The notes: generated from the sequence alone by a model not told the origin. A stretch of 64,000 bases of DNA from CALKJU01 sp035326425 (GCA_035326425.1 DAOLFG010000003.1:1-64000); one strand, 5' to 3'. Positions 24,414-33,813 are shown, counted from the stretch's first letter. Translations and numbers: made by a program.

Positions 24414-25151
24414 ATGCCGCAGAACAAATATGACGATCCCGCCTTCTTCGCCGCCTACAGCGCCATGCCGCGCTCGACGGGCGGGCTGGGGGCGGCGCTG
24501 GAATGGCCGGTGCTGTGCGCCCTGCTGCCCGACCTGCGCGGCAAGCGCGTGCTCGATATCGGCTGCGGCTTCGGCTGGCATTGCCGCTGGGCCCGCGGGC
24601 AGGGTGCTGCCTCGGTTCTCGGGATCGACGTCTCGGAGCGGATGCTCGCCCGTGCCGTCGAGGCGACGGCCGATCCGGCGATCGCCTACCGCCGCGGCGC
24701 CATCGAGGACATGGCGCTCCCCGCCGGCTCGTTCGACCTCGTGCTGAGCTCGCTGGCGCTGCACTATGTCGAGCATTTCGACCCGGTCTGCCGGCGCGTC
24801 GCCGAATGCCTCGTGGCCGGCGGCAGCTTCGTGCTGTCGGTCGAGCATCCGGTCTTCACCGCCAGGGCCGAGCAGGACTGGTGGCGCTCCGAGGACGGCA
24901 CGCCGCTGCACTGGCCGGTCGACGGCTACCAGCACGAAGGCCTGCGGCGGACCGCCTGGCTGGCGGAGGACGTCGTCAAGTACCACCGCACGCTGGCGAG
25001 CTGGATCAACGGGCTGATCGATGCCGGCTTTCGCATCGACCGGCTGGCCGAGCCCGGGCCGCCCGAGGCGGCCATCGCGGATCGGCCGGAGCTGCGCCAC
25101 GAGCTGCGGAGGCCGATGTTCCTGATGATCTCCGCCACCAAAGCTCGGTAG
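24414..25151 (+). CDS. Class I SAM-dependent methyltransferase
   Basis: A 245-residue enzyme with the Rossmann motif I VLDIGCGFGWHCRWA near residue 46, motif II LGIDVSERML near residue 68 and motif IV FDLVLSSLALHYVE near residue 107. It belongs to the Methyltransf_11 group of small-molecule methyltransferases; the substrate is unknown. It is divergent from the PadR regulator across the inverted-repeat operator and is 71 bases upstream of the secretion chaperone gene on the same strand. Shared transcription with that pair is possible but not shown. Confidence 0.88.
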   Translation: MPQNKYDDPAFFAAYSAMPRSTGGLGAALEWPVLCALLPDLRGKRVLDIGCGFGWHCRWARGQGAASVLGIDVSERMLARAVEATADPAIAYRRGAIEDMALPAGSFDLVLSSLALHYVEHFDPVCRRVAECLVAGGSFVLSVEHPVFTARAEQDWWRSEDGTPLHWPVDGYQHEGLRRTAWLAEDVVKYHRTLASWINGLIDAGFRIDRLAEPGPPEAAIADRPELRHELRRPMFLMISATKAR

Positions 25152-25152
25152 A

Positions 25153-25179
25153 ATATGCATATGATGCCGCCCGGGCGGC
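25153..25179. promoter_or_regulatory. Two adjacent palindromes before the chaperone gene
   Basis: ATATGCATAT (25153-25162) is a perfect 10-base palindrome and GCCGCCCGGGCGGC (25166-25179) a perfect 14-base palindrome, both between the methyltransferase stop and the chaperone start. The GC-rich one could serve as a weak terminator for the methyltransferase; the AT-rich one could be a promoter element or regulator site. Neither assignment is secure. Confidence 0.35.
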
Positions 25180-25222
25180 CCAGCGAACGGCGTGCCTACG
25201 AAGAGCAGGTGGCAGAACGACA

Positions 25223-25693
25223 ATGGACATTCCCGCCGCCGCGCAGGTGCTCGCCTCGGGGTTGGGTCGAAGTCTCGGGCTCGACGGCCTGGCCTTCGAT
25301 CCCGACGACGGCACCCTGACGCTGGAGCTGGACGACAGCGTGCTGGTCTCGGTCGGAGTGGACGGCGGCGGCGAGACGCTGACGCTGTTCGCGCCGCTGA
25401 CCGCCGGGCCCTTCACCCGGTCCGATCTCGTCCGCCGCGCCCTCGAGGCCAATTTCCTCTGGCGTCGCACCGGCGGCGCCACGCTCGCCATCGAGCCGGA
25501 GAGCGGCCAGCTGGTGCTCCATCGCCACCTCGCCCTCGCCGGGCTGCAGGTCCCGGCCTTCGCGACGGCCCTGGAGGGCTTCGCCGGGCAGGCGGCGGCC
25601 TGGTCCGCCGAGTTGGCGGCCGACGGCGTCGATGCATCCGTGTCGGACGGCGATTCGCAGGGTGTGTCGTTCGACCCCGAGATGTTCGCCTGA
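25223..25693 (+). CDS. CesT/Tir-like type III secretion chaperone
   Basis: A small acidic protein of 156 residues with the alpha/beta pattern of class I type III secretion chaperones: an N-terminal helix (AAQVLASGLGRSLGLDGL), paired strands (DGTLTLELDDSVLVSVGVD and ETLTLFAPL), then LVRRALEANFLWRRTGGATL and a strand LAIEPESGQLVLHRHLAL. Such chaperones bind the N-terminal region of one effector and keep it unfolded for export. Its stop lies 16 bases before the start of the 1054-residue gene, the usual chaperone-effector layout. Family call is firm by pattern, not by search. Confidence 0.8.
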   Translation: MDIPAAAQVLASGLGRSLGLDGLAFDPDDGTLTLELDDSVLVSVGVDGGGETLTLFAPLTAGPFTRSDLVRRALEANFLWRRTGGATLAIEPESGQLVLHRHLALAGLQVPAFATALEGFAGQAAAWSAELAADGVDASVSDGDSQGVSFDPEMFA

Positions 25694-25709
25694 GCCCAGG
25701 AGACCGTGC

Positions 25710-28700
25710 ATGCCGGATGTGAGCCTCGGCTCGTTCCGCCAGCTCGCCCAGACCATGCGCACGGACGAGCGCGTCAAGCTCGACGGCGCCCTGCCGGACG
25801 GCACGCGCGGCGTGCGGGCCTCGTCGAACCTCGGCACCAAGGCCGCCCGCTGGCTGAACAACGCCTTCGGTGTCAAGGACGACGCCATCAAGGCGTTCAA
25901 GGCCACGGTGCGCCGCGAGCTGGGCGGCGACGAGCAGGCGGCCCAGCGCGTGTTCGCGGTGGCGGGCATCCGTGTCAGCAAGGTGCTGACCGGCGAGCGG
26001 CTGGTGGCCGCCCTCAACAGGCTGACCGTCGAGAGGAACCGCGCCCAAGGCGGCGGCAACGACACGGGCGGCGGAAACGCACTCCAGGCGTTCCACGACG
26101 CGCAGAGGGACACGACCGAGTCCACGAGCCAATCCCAGCGGGACAGCCTGCCGATCGGCCGCAGGGATTCGCTGAGCGTCTCGGACGATTCCGACGCGCT
26201 GCCTCGGTCGCCCCTCTCGCCGGCGATGCAGTCCGCGAGCAAGGCCTGGTCCGATTTCGCCGCCCATCTCGGCAACGGCACGCCGCAAGGCATGTTCATG
26301 AGGTGGAACGCGGCGGCGGAGCTCGCCAACGCGCCGCTGGACCAGCTGAGCGGCCCGGAGCGGCAGAAGCTGCAGAGCCTGATCGGGCCGCAGGTCGGGA
26401 GCCTCGTCGACACGGTCGGGGAGCTGATCGGCTACGATTCGACGCAAACCGCGAAGTTCGCCGGCCTGCTCGACCTGGTGGCGCCGCTGATCGACCCCGG
26501 CGACAAGGCGCGCATCGACCAGGTCGATGGCTGGCAGGCCACTGCCAGGCTCCAGCAGCAGCAGTCGAAACAGAAGGAGCCGGAGCCCGGCGAGCGTCTG
26601 GCCGACCTTCGCGACGAGCTGGCGGACCTCAGGGCGGGACTGGACAGCGGCACCGGCGACAGGACAGCCACACTCAAGGCCTATGCCGACCTCGGCGGCA
26701 AGCTGCTGGCCGCCGTTCTCGAGAACACTCCGGAGGACGACCGCGACGTCCACAGTGCCAAGGCCGGCTTTCTCGCCCGCCTGGCCTACGATCCGTCCCG
26801 GCACGACGACCTGGTGGGCCTCCTGCTCGACCCTTCGCGCAGCAAGCCGCGGCTGGACCTGCTGCCCGATCCCAAGACCCATCCCAACGAGTACGCCACC
26901 GTCATGCGTGCCGCGGTGGACGCGTTCGCCCGGGACTATGGCGGCTTCGAGAACCTGCAGGCGCGCAACGCGCTGCTGAAGGCCGGCGTCCCCGAGGCAC
27001 TGCTGGAGCCGATGCGCGAGCGCGCCGTCAAGGACCTGTCCAGCGGCGAGAGCGTCGCCCAGCTGCGCCTGCATGGCGCCACCAAGCTGCCGCGCACGGT
27101 CGACTTCGCCTCGACCCTGGCACGCGAGACCGCGCTGCACGACCTCGGCAAGCCATTGACGTTCGAAAGCACCGGCGTCTCCGGCGGCAAGCTGGTGCCG
27201 CCGCCCTTGGACCGTGAGGTCGACCTCGATTCGGTGCCGCGCGCCAAGGGCTTCGGGCAGGTGCTCGGCCGCGAGCTCGGCGACGGCGAGGTGCCGAAGG
27301 CCGAGGCCAACGGCCGCACGCTGCGCTTCACCGAGCCGGACGGCTCGATCGTTGCGCTGAAGTTCATGAAGGCCAAGGAGCGCGAGGAGGAGCCGGGCAA
27401 GCTCCACCGCGAGCACGAATCCTTCGCGCTGATGAAGGACGCCCTGGGCAAGGACTACCAGGCCCAGCCACGCACGTTCACGGTCGGCGACCAGGACCAC
27501 CCGGTCGTGCGCATTTCCAGGGACGACCTGCCGCCCGATGCGCGCAGGACCCTCGACGAGGAGCTGACCCGCAAGGGCATGAAGCTCGCCGAGGAGGACG
27601 GCTGCTACTATTGCATGTCCTATCGGGTCACCGGCGGCGACGAGGTCGAGGCCGGCGACTACTTCGCCTACCTCGAGGACACGCACGACGACGCGGGCTT
27701 CGGGAGCGGCTTCAAGTCCTCGATGGAGACCCTCGGCAAGATGGCCGCCAAGGGCTTCTTCGACCCCAACCTGATCGCCAACTCCTACCACGACAAGGAT
27801 TCCAGCCGCCCCTGGGTGTGGTCGCCCGACCTGTTCATTCCATGGAAGGACACGGCCGGCGAGGAGGAGCGGCCGCTGGCCAACGCCCAGTATTCCAACT
27901 TCCGCGTCGGCGGCCTCGCCGATCCGGACGAGTTCCGTCACATCTCGCAGGTCCTCGACACCGAATTCGCCACCATGGTCGGCCGCAGCGGCGTGCAGAA
28001 CGACATCCAGGACAGCGACACGGGTGACAAGGAGACCAAGCTCAGGCTGACGACGGCATTCCTGGTCGGGCGGATGGTGCACGAGGCGCTGGTGGTGGCG
28101 ACCCGGCGGATGGTCCTGGAGGGCGCCTTCGAGCCGTCGACCCCGAAGCAGCGCCAGGACGAGCTGGTCGCGACCTTCAAGCAGAGCGTGCGCCAGGGCA
28201 TCGAGGCGTTCGCCACGGCCTTCACCGGCCAACCGGCCGACAAGGTCCACGAGGCGCTCGAGGCCAACGGCCTCGATCTCGACAGCGCCCTCGACGGCAT
28301 CGTCGCCGAGCGCCGCGCCCTCTACTCGTTCGCCTACACCGACAAGCTGCGCGAGCGCGACGGCGGCTATTTCGGCCAGGTGTTCGGCATCGATTCGCAG
28401 CGGATCGAGTTCGGGCCGAAGAGCGAGGACGAGCTGGCGCGCGACAAGGGCGTCCGCACGATGACCTCGCGCGCCGAGGTTCTCCGGTCGCCGGACCCGA
28501 TCGTCACGCTGAAGGCGACGGTGCCGCCCGGCTGGGTCGCCGTCGTCGGCGTCGATGCCGACGACAAGCCCGTGCATCTCGACGATCTCGGCTGGATGGT
28601 GCGAATCGACGACCAGGCCAAGGCGGTGTTCGATCGTCCGGACGGCAGCGGCGGGGTGACGGTCGATGCGCCCCCAGGCACCGAGGTCGGTCCCACCGTG

Positions 28701-28874
28701 GTCAGGGTGAAGGTCGACAGCGCCGAGGACTTCCGCGACTACATGGACAAGCTGAAGGCCCGCTCCCACACTCTGCAGAACACCGGCGAGTGGAACGGCG
28801 GCTACTTCTTCCTCAACGAGATGAGTGCCAACAACATCCTCTCCGCCACGCTGGTCGGGCTGCGCGTCGGCTGA
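25710..28874 (+). CDS. Large protein, putative type III secreted effector
   Basis: A 1054-residue protein I cannot place in a known family. ATG at 25710 follows an AGGAG site. The N-terminus is polar with no Sec or TAT signal, and residues 115-165 are Gly/Ser/Gln-rich and look unstructured, as in secreted effectors with a chaperone-binding region. Residues 280-310 form a charged coil (EPEPGERLADLRDELADLRA). Around residue 551, DGSIVALKFMKAK followed by LHREHESFALMKD resembles the Lys and Glu of a kinase-like fold; HDKDSSRPWVW near residue 694 is another conserved-looking site. The C-terminal third is mixed alpha/beta. The effector role is inferred from the chaperone next door. Confidence 0.6.
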   Translation: MPDVSLGSFRQLAQTMRTDERVKLDGALPDGTRGVRASSNLGTKAARWLNNAFGVKDDAIKAFKATVRRELGGDEQAAQRVFAVAGIRVSKVLTGERLVAALNRLTVERNRAQGGGNDTGGGNALQAFHDAQRDTTESTSQSQRDSLPIGRRDSLSVSDDSDALPRSPLSPAMQSASKAWSDFAAHLGNGTPQGMFMRWNAAAELANAPLDQLSGPERQKLQSLIGPQVGSLVDTVGELIGYDSTQTAKFAGLLDLVAPLIDPGDKARIDQVDGWQATARLQQQQSKQKEPEPGERLADLRDELADLRAGLDSGTGDRTATLKAYADLGGKLLAAVLENTPEDDRDVHSAKAGFLARLAYDPSRHDDLVGLLLDPSRSKPRLDLLPDPKTHPNEYATVMRAAVDAFARDYGGFENLQARNALLKAGVPEALLEPMRERAVKDLSSGESVAQLRLHGATKLPRTVDFASTLARETALHDLGKPLTFESTGVSGGKLVPPPLDREVDLDSVPRAKGFGQVLGRELGDGEVPKAEANGRTLRFTEPDGSIVALKFMKAKEREEEPGKLHREHESFALMKDALGKDYQAQPRTFTVGDQDHPVVRISRDDLPPDARRTLDEELTRKGMKLAEEDGCYYCMSYRVTGGDEVEAGDYFAYLEDTHDDAGFGSGFKSSMETLGKMAAKGFFDPNLIANSYHDKDSSRPWVWSPDLFIPWKDTAGEEERPLANAQYSNFRVGGLADPDEFRHISQVLDTEFATMVGRSGVQNDIQDSDTGDKETKLRLTTAFLVGRMVHEALVVATRRMVLEGAFEPSTPKQRQDELVATFKQSVRQGIEAFATAFTGQPADKVHEALEANGLDLDSALDGIVAERRALYSFAYTDKLRERDGGYFGQVFGIDSQRIEFGPKSEDELARDKGVRTMTSRAEVLRSPDPIVTLKATVPPGWVAVVGVDADDKPVHLDDLGWMVRIDDQAKAVFDRPDGSGGVTVDAPPGTEVGPTVVRVKVDSAEDFRDYMDKLKARSHTLQNTGEWNGGYFFLNEMSANNILSATLVGLRVG

Positions 28875-28930
28875 GCCCCCCGGCGCCGAGGTTGACGCGG
28901 GCGCATGCGTGAGGCGACAGCTTCCTGCGC

Positions 28931-30124
28931 ATGCCCCGTCGAACCTTCCTGGCGCTGCTCGCCTTCGCCGCCTTCGTCAGCCTCGGCCTGCCGGACGGGC
29001 TGCTCGGCGTCTCCTGGCCATCGATCCGCAGCGATTTCGGGCTGCCCCTCGATGCCCTCGGCACGCTCGTGGTCGTCCAGACCGCCGGCTATCTGGCGTC
29101 GAGCTTCCTCAGCGGCCGCATCCTGCAGATCATCCCCATCGGCAGCCTGCTGGCGCTGTCCACGGCAGCGGCGGCGCTGGCGCTGCTCGGCTTCGCGGCG
29201 ACACCCTTCTGGCCGCTGATGATCGCCTGCGCCTTCCTCGCCGGGCTCGGCGGCGGTGCCGTCGATGCCGGCCTCAATGCCTACGGCGCCGCCCATTTCA
29301 GCGTCCGCACGCTGAACTGGCTGCACGCCTTCTTCGGCCTGGGCACGACGATCGGACCGCTGGTGGTCACGGCGGTTCTCGATGCCGGCCTCGGCTGGCG
29401 CTGGAGCTATCTCGCGGTCGGCGCCGTCCAGCTCGGCTTGGCGCTCGTCTTCCACTCGAGCCGCGAGCGCTGGGCGCAAGTCGCCGAACTGGCTGATGCG
29501 GGGACCATTCCCGCAAAGGCCGCCGGCATCCGCGACACCCTGCGCCGGCCGATCGTCTGGCTCGGCATGGCGACCTTCTTCGTCTACACCGGCGTCGAGG
29601 TCGCCACGGCACAGTGGTGCTACTCGCTACTGACGCTCGGCCGCGGCGTGCCGGCGACCACGGCGGGGCTGCTGGTCAGCCTCTACTGGGGCAGCCTGAT
29701 GGCCGGGCGCGTCCTGTTCGGCATCGTCGCCGACCGCGTGCCGCTGGTGCCGACGCTCCGCGTCTGCATCCTCGCCTCCATCGCCGGTGCCCTGCTGTTC
29801 TGGCTCGAGCCGTCGCGGCTTCTCTCCTTCGCCGGCCTGATGATGATCGGCTTCTTCCTGGCCCCGATCTTCGCCTCGCTGATCGGCCTGACTCCGGGTC
29901 GCGTCGGTGCCGAGCATGCCGCCAGCGCCATCGGCTTCCAGATCGCCTCGGCGGCGCTGGGCGGCGGCGCCGTCACGGCGCTCGCCGGCCTCGCGGCCCG
30001 TTCGGCCGGCCTCGAGGTCATCGGGGCAACGATCGCCATCTGCGCCATTGCGCTTCTGGTGCTCTACGAGACGTTCATCCGCATCGGTGCCCCTCGGCAC
30101 GGCGCCGATCCGCCCCGGGCTTGA
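28931..30124 (+). CDS. Major facilitator superfamily transporter
   Basis: A 397-residue protein with twelve predicted membrane helices. It starts with a family-typical helix (AFVSLGLPDGLLGVSWPSIR) and has GLNAYGAAHFSVRTLNWLHA in the fifth helix region, similar to fucose-permease (FucP)-like and sugar/MFS proteins. The substrate is unknown. It lies 56 bases after the putative effector gene on the same strand; there is no sign that they share a function. Confidence 0.85.
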   Translation: MPRRTFLALLAFAAFVSLGLPDGLLGVSWPSIRSDFGLPLDALGTLVVVQTAGYLASSFLSGRILQIIPIGSLLALSTAAAALALLGFAATPFWPLMIACAFLAGLGGGAVDAGLNAYGAAHFSVRTLNWLHAFFGLGTTIGPLVVTAVLDAGLGWRWSYLAVGAVQLGLALVFHSSRERWAQVAELADAGTIPAKAAGIRDTLRRPIVWLGMATFFVYTGVEVATAQWCYSLLTLGRGVPATTAGLLVSLYWGSLMAGRVLFGIVADRVPLVPTLRVCILASIAGALLFWLEPSRLLSFAGLMMIGFFLAPIFASLIGLTPGRVGAEHAASAIGFQIASAALGGGAVTALAGLAARSAGLEVIGATIAICAIALLVLYETFIRIGAPRHGADPPRA

Positions 30125-30180
30125 GCGGACCGGTGCAAAGACCGATCTACATCGCTGGAAAGCGCATCGAGGAGAAGGGC

Positions 30181-31152
30181 ATGACGGACCAGGTCGCACC
30201 GGATGCCGTGGAGAGCGGGCCGGCCTCGTCGCCGCGGCGGCGCTGGGGCCGGGCGCTCTGGGCATTGCCGGCGCTGGTCGTGCTGGCCCTGGTCTACTGG
30301 GTCGGCGGCGCGTTCTGGGTCAACACCATCGACAACGATCCCGACTTCGGCCTGAACGTCGAGGTGCCGCCGGGCGCCAGCCGCGCCGTCGCCGTGGCCG
30401 CCGATCTCGTCAGCCGCGAGGTCGACACCCATCGCTGGACCGCCAACGATCCCTGGTTCCAGCCGGGTTTCCTGCTCGACAACATGCCCAATTTCCAGCA
30501 GGGCATCCTGGCCGCCACCTCGCGCTTCGCCGTCGAGCTGACCGACCAGCTGGCCCGCGTCCGCGGCGCCTCGCAGGTCGATCCCGACGCCGACGCCGCG
30601 GCGGGCAGGCTGAAATATCCGGGCGACATCTGGATCTTCGAATGGTCCAGCACGCCGGTGCAGCCCAGCTCGGAGAGCCAGTACCGCCGCGCCGTCGAGG
30701 ATCTGCGCCGCTTCAACACCAGGCTCGCCAATGGCCAGGCCACCTTCGACCGCCGCGCCGACAACCTGATCGCCACCCTCGACCGCATCGCCGCCGACAC
30801 CGGCGGCTCGTCGGCGGCGATCTCCGAGAAGGTCGACGGCACCGCCAACCGCTGGTTCGACTTCGACGCCGACGACCTGTTCTACAACAACATGGGCCGG
30901 CTCTACGGCTACTTCGTCATCCTGCGGGCGCTGGGCCAGGACTTCGAGCAGGTGCTGCGCGACCGCAACGCCCAGACCAACTGGAACGAGCTGATGCGCA
31001 GCTTCGAATCCGCCGCCACGCTGCACCCCTGGGTGGTGATCAACGGCGCCCCCGACAGCATCATGCGCCCCAATCACCTGGCGGCGCAGGGCTTCCTGCT
31101 GCTGCGCGCGCGCTTTCAGCTCTACGAGGTGATCAACATCCTGACGAAGTGA
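30181..31152 (+). CDS. DUF2333 family protein
   Basis: A 323-residue membrane-anchored protein. One helix (LWALPALVVLALVYWVGGAF) near residue 27 is followed by a periplasmic domain with the DUF2333 pattern: WTANDPWFQPGFLLDNMPNF, YPGDIWIFEWS, and FDADDLFYNNMGRLYGYFVI. Function is unknown; the family is widespread in proteobacteria. ATG at 30181 was used. It is 56 bases after the MFS gene. Confidence 0.88.
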   Translation: MTDQVAPDAVESGPASSPRRRWGRALWALPALVVLALVYWVGGAFWVNTIDNDPDFGLNVEVPPGASRAVAVAADLVSREVDTHRWTANDPWFQPGFLLDNMPNFQQGILAATSRFAVELTDQLARVRGASQVDPDADAAAGRLKYPGDIWIFEWSSTPVQPSSESQYRRAVEDLRRFNTRLANGQATFDRRADNLIATLDRIAADTGGSSAAISEKVDGTANRWFDFDADDLFYNNMGRLYGYFVILRALGQDFEQVLRDRNAQTNWNELMRSFESAATLHPWVVINGAPDSIMRPNHLAAQGFLLLRARFQLYEVINILTK

Positions 31153-31185
31153 CGCGCTGAGGCGCGGTGCTTCCTCTGCAGCCGA

Positions 31186-31938
31186 TCAGTTCGCCAGCAC
31201 CTTGGCGGAGACGAGCACCGGCTCGGCGCGATAGATCTCCGGGAACAGGCGCTTCAGGGCCTCGACTTTCGGCAGGTCGTTGATGACGATATAGGGATAG
31301 GTCGGGTTCAGGAACAGGAAGTCCTGGTGGTAGCCCTCTGCCGGATAGAAGCTGTGATCCGGCTCGATCCTGGTGACGATGGCCGCGTCATAGACGCGCG
31401 CCTGGTTGAGCTGGGCGATATAGGCCTTGGCGGCCTGTGCCTGGTCGGCATTCACGGGGAAAATGGCCGAACGGTACTGCGTGCCGACATCCGGCCCCTG
31501 CCGATTGAGCTGGGTCGGATCATGGGCGACCGAGAAGAAGATCTGCATCAGGCGGCCATAGCTGATCTTCCGCGGATCATAGGTGACCTGCACGGATTCG
31601 GCGTGTCCCGTGCCGCCGGTGCCGACCATCTCGTACTTCGCGGTCGATCCGTCGCCGCCGGCATAGCCGGAGACGGCATTGGTGACGCCCTCGACATGCT
31701 GGAAGACCCCCTGGACTCCCCAGAAACAGCCGCCGGCGAAGACGGCCACCTCCGGGGGTGCCACCGGTTCCGCCAGCTTGTCGAGCAGAGGTGCGGGGAT
31801 CGCACGCGCCTCCTCGGCGGGCGATCGGGTGGCGAGCGAGCCGGCTGCGATGGCCGCGAGCAGCGCACCCAGCGCCAAGGCCGACCGGCGCGACCACAGT
31901 GCGGCCGGCTTCGCGTCAGCTTCGTTGCTCCTGCTCAT
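31186..31938 (-). CDS. msrA: Peptide methionine sulfoxide reductase MsrA, exported
   Basis: A 250-residue MsrA. The catalytic Cys71 lies in FAGGCFWGVQG; downstream motifs are GYAGGDGSTAKYEMV and GTQYRSAIF. The first 45 residues carry a twin-arginine-like leader (WSRRSALALGALLAAIAAGS), so it acts in the periplasm, unlike cytoplasmic MsrA. It repairs S-methionine sulfoxide. ATG at 31938 has GGAGGG upstream. Last gene of the msrB-dipZ-msrA operon, 15 bases after dipZ. Confidence 0.94.
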   Translation of the reverse strand: MSRSNEADAKPAALWSRRSALALGALLAAIAAGSLATRSPAEEARAIPAPLLDKLAEPVAPPEVAVFAGGCFWGVQGVFQHVEGVTNAVSGYAGGDGSTAKYEMVGTGGTGHAESVQVTYDPRKISYGRLMQIFFSVAHDPTQLNRQGPDVGTQYRSAIFPVNADQAQAAKAYIAQLNQARVYDAAIVTRIEPDHSFYPAEGYHQDFLFLNPTYPYIVINDLPKVEALKRLFPEIYRAEPVLVSAKVLAN

Positions 31939-31953
31939 GGCTCGACCCTCCTG

Positions 31954-33795
31954 TCAGCCGAAGGTGAAAGCATAGGCTTGGACGCCGGGATCGAGAAAGC
32001 GGATCTCGAAGGTGCGGTCGGCGACCGTGCCGTCCTGGCGGACGAGCTGGTAGAGCCGCTGCATCGTCACGACGCCCTGCCCGTCGGCATCGACGTCGAC
32101 GCCGTGGCTGGCGCCCGGCGGGGCGCCGTCGATGGTGACGCGAAAGCGCACCGGCTCGTCGCCGGCACCCGGACCGAGGACCAGATGCAGGTCGCGGGCG
32201 TGAAAACGATAGACGATGCCGCCGTCGGCGGCGTTGAGCGCGGCGTGCTCGCTGCCGATGGTCCAATCTCCCGTCAGACCCCACTCGTTCAGTCGCGGCA
32301 TGCCCGCGACGTAGAGATGAGGCGCATCCGGGATGGCGCCGCCGGGCGAAACGAAGTTCTCCGCCCGCTCGTAGCCGACATAGGTCTCCGGCGACCGGAC
32401 GTTGTCCATGTCCGCCGCCGCCTGCGCGCCGGAAGCGCTCACGCTGACCAGGCCGGCCGACACCCCGGTCCCGCCGGCCTCGGCCAGGAGCTGCTGGATC
32501 ACCCGCTCGGACTGGTCGTACGCGCCCTCGCCGAAATGGTGATGGCGGATGCGGCCTGCCGCATCGATGAAGTAGTGCGCCGGCCAGTACCGGTTGTTGA
32601 ACGCCCGCCAGATCCCGTAGTCGTTGTCGACCGCCACCGGATAGACGATGCCCAGGTCGGCGATGGCCTTCTCGACATTGCCGAGCCGCTTCTCGAAGGC
32701 GAACTCGGGCGTGTGCACGCCGATGACCACGAGGCCCTGGTCCTTGTACTTCTCGGCCCAGGCTCGGACATAGGGGATGGCCCTGAGGCAGTTGATGCAG
32801 GAATAGGTCCAGAAATCGACCAGGACCACCTTGCCCTCGAGGCTCTCGGCGGTGAGCGGCGGCGAGTTCAGCCATGCCACGGCCCCGGAAAGCGCGGGCA
32901 GCGTTCCCTCCACCGGCAGGGCCTCGGCCTGCGGCACCGGTCTCGCCTGCATCATCATGGCCGGATTGGCCGCCATCATCGCCGGGTTGGCACCCGACAT
33001 GGCGGGAGCCCCGCTCATCATGGCGGGCCCATCCGACATCACCCCCGGGGGCGGCTCGCCGCCCGTCGCCGTCGAGGCGGGATCGAGCCTGTCCAGCAGG
33101 CCCTGCTCGAGGGAGGTCGTGCGGGCCAGCGAGACATTGGTCAGAAAGCCGGTGTCGAGCCCGAGGCCGATCGCCACCACGGAAGCGAGCACCGCAGCAC
33201 CCAGGCCCTTTCTCACCCACTCGCCGACGCCGAGCGATCGCTTCATCGCCGCGAAGATCCGCCCGCCGATGAGAATGGCCAGCGCCAGCGAGGTCGCGGC
33301 TCCGGCGGCATAGGCGAGCAGCAGCAGGCTGGTCTCGAGATTCGCCCCCTGCAGGGCGGCACCGGTCAGGATCAGGCCCAAGACCGGGCCGGCGCAGGGC
33401 GCCCAGAGCAGGCCGGTGGCAACGCCCAACAGCACCGATCCGGCAATTCCCGTGCCGCCGGCATCGGCCGACCGCGACAGCCGCTCACCGGCGGCGACGA
33501 GCGGCCGTGTCAGCCGCTCGGCAAGCCGCGGCAGCAGCAGCGCCAGGCCGAACAGCGCCAGCAGCGCCATGGCGGCGATCCGGCCATACTGGTTGGCCGA
33601 GACCGCCCAGCCGCCCGCCACCGCCGCCAAGCTGGCGACGATGGCGAAGGTGGCCGCCATGCCGACGAGCATCGGCAGGCCGCTGCGCAGGAACGGCCTG
33701 TCGGCACGGGCGAAGACGAAGGGCAGCACCGGCAGGATGCAGGGGCTGACGATCGTCAGCACGCCGCCGAGATAGGCGAGCGCGAACAGAATCAT
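31954..33795 (-). CDS. dipZ: DipZ-like membrane protein: CcdA electron carrier fused to thioredoxin domain
   Basis: A 613-residue three-part protein. Residues 1-215 are a CcdA-type six-helix domain with redox Cys19 (VSPCILPVLPF) and Cys134 (WAPCAGPV). A thioredoxin-like domain follows with YSCINCLRAIPYV (Cys333, Cys336), then a C-terminal beta-rich carbohydrate-binding-like domain. It should move electrons from cytoplasmic thioredoxin to periplasmic acceptors, here the two Msr enzymes. Between the first two parts, residues 252-282 contain nine Met in PAMM-type repeats, which is not usual. It sits between msrB and msrA. Confidence 0.9.
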   Translation of the reverse strand: MILFALAYLGGVLTIVSPCILPVLPFVFARADRPFLRSGLPMLVGMAATFAIVASLAAVAGGWAVSANQYGRIAAMALLALFGLALLLPRLAERLTRPLVAAGERLSRSADAGGTGIAGSVLLGVATGLLWAPCAGPVLGLILTGAALQGANLETSLLLLAYAAGAATSLALAILIGGRIFAAMKRSLGVGEWVRKGLGAAVLASVVAIGLGLDTGFLTNVSLARTTSLEQGLLDRLDPASTATGGEPPPGVMSDGPAMMSGAPAMSGANPAMMAANPAMMMQARPVPQAEALPVEGTLPALSGAVAWLNSPPLTAESLEGKVVLVDFWTYSCINCLRAIPYVRAWAEKYKDQGLVVIGVHTPEFAFEKRLGNVEKAIADLGIVYPVAVDNDYGIWRAFNNRYWPAHYFIDAAGRIRHHHFGEGAYDQSERVIQQLLAEAGGTGVSAGLVSVSASGAQAAADMDNVRSPETYVGYERAENFVSPGGAIPDAPHLYVAGMPRLNEWGLTGDWTIGSEHAALNAADGGIVYRFHARDLHLVLGPGAGDEPVRFRVTIDGAPPGASHGVDVDADGQGVVTMQRLYQLVRQDGTVADRTFEIRFLDPGVQAYAFTFG

Positions 33796-33813
33796 GGCCG
33801 GTGCCTTCCCGGC

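Noticed and set aside
25413..28769. Long reverse-strand open frame opposite the putative effector
   Set aside because: It mirrors the effector gene codon by codon; high third-position GC creates long antisense frames. It lacks a ribosome site and its product has low-complexity composition with no recognisable domain.
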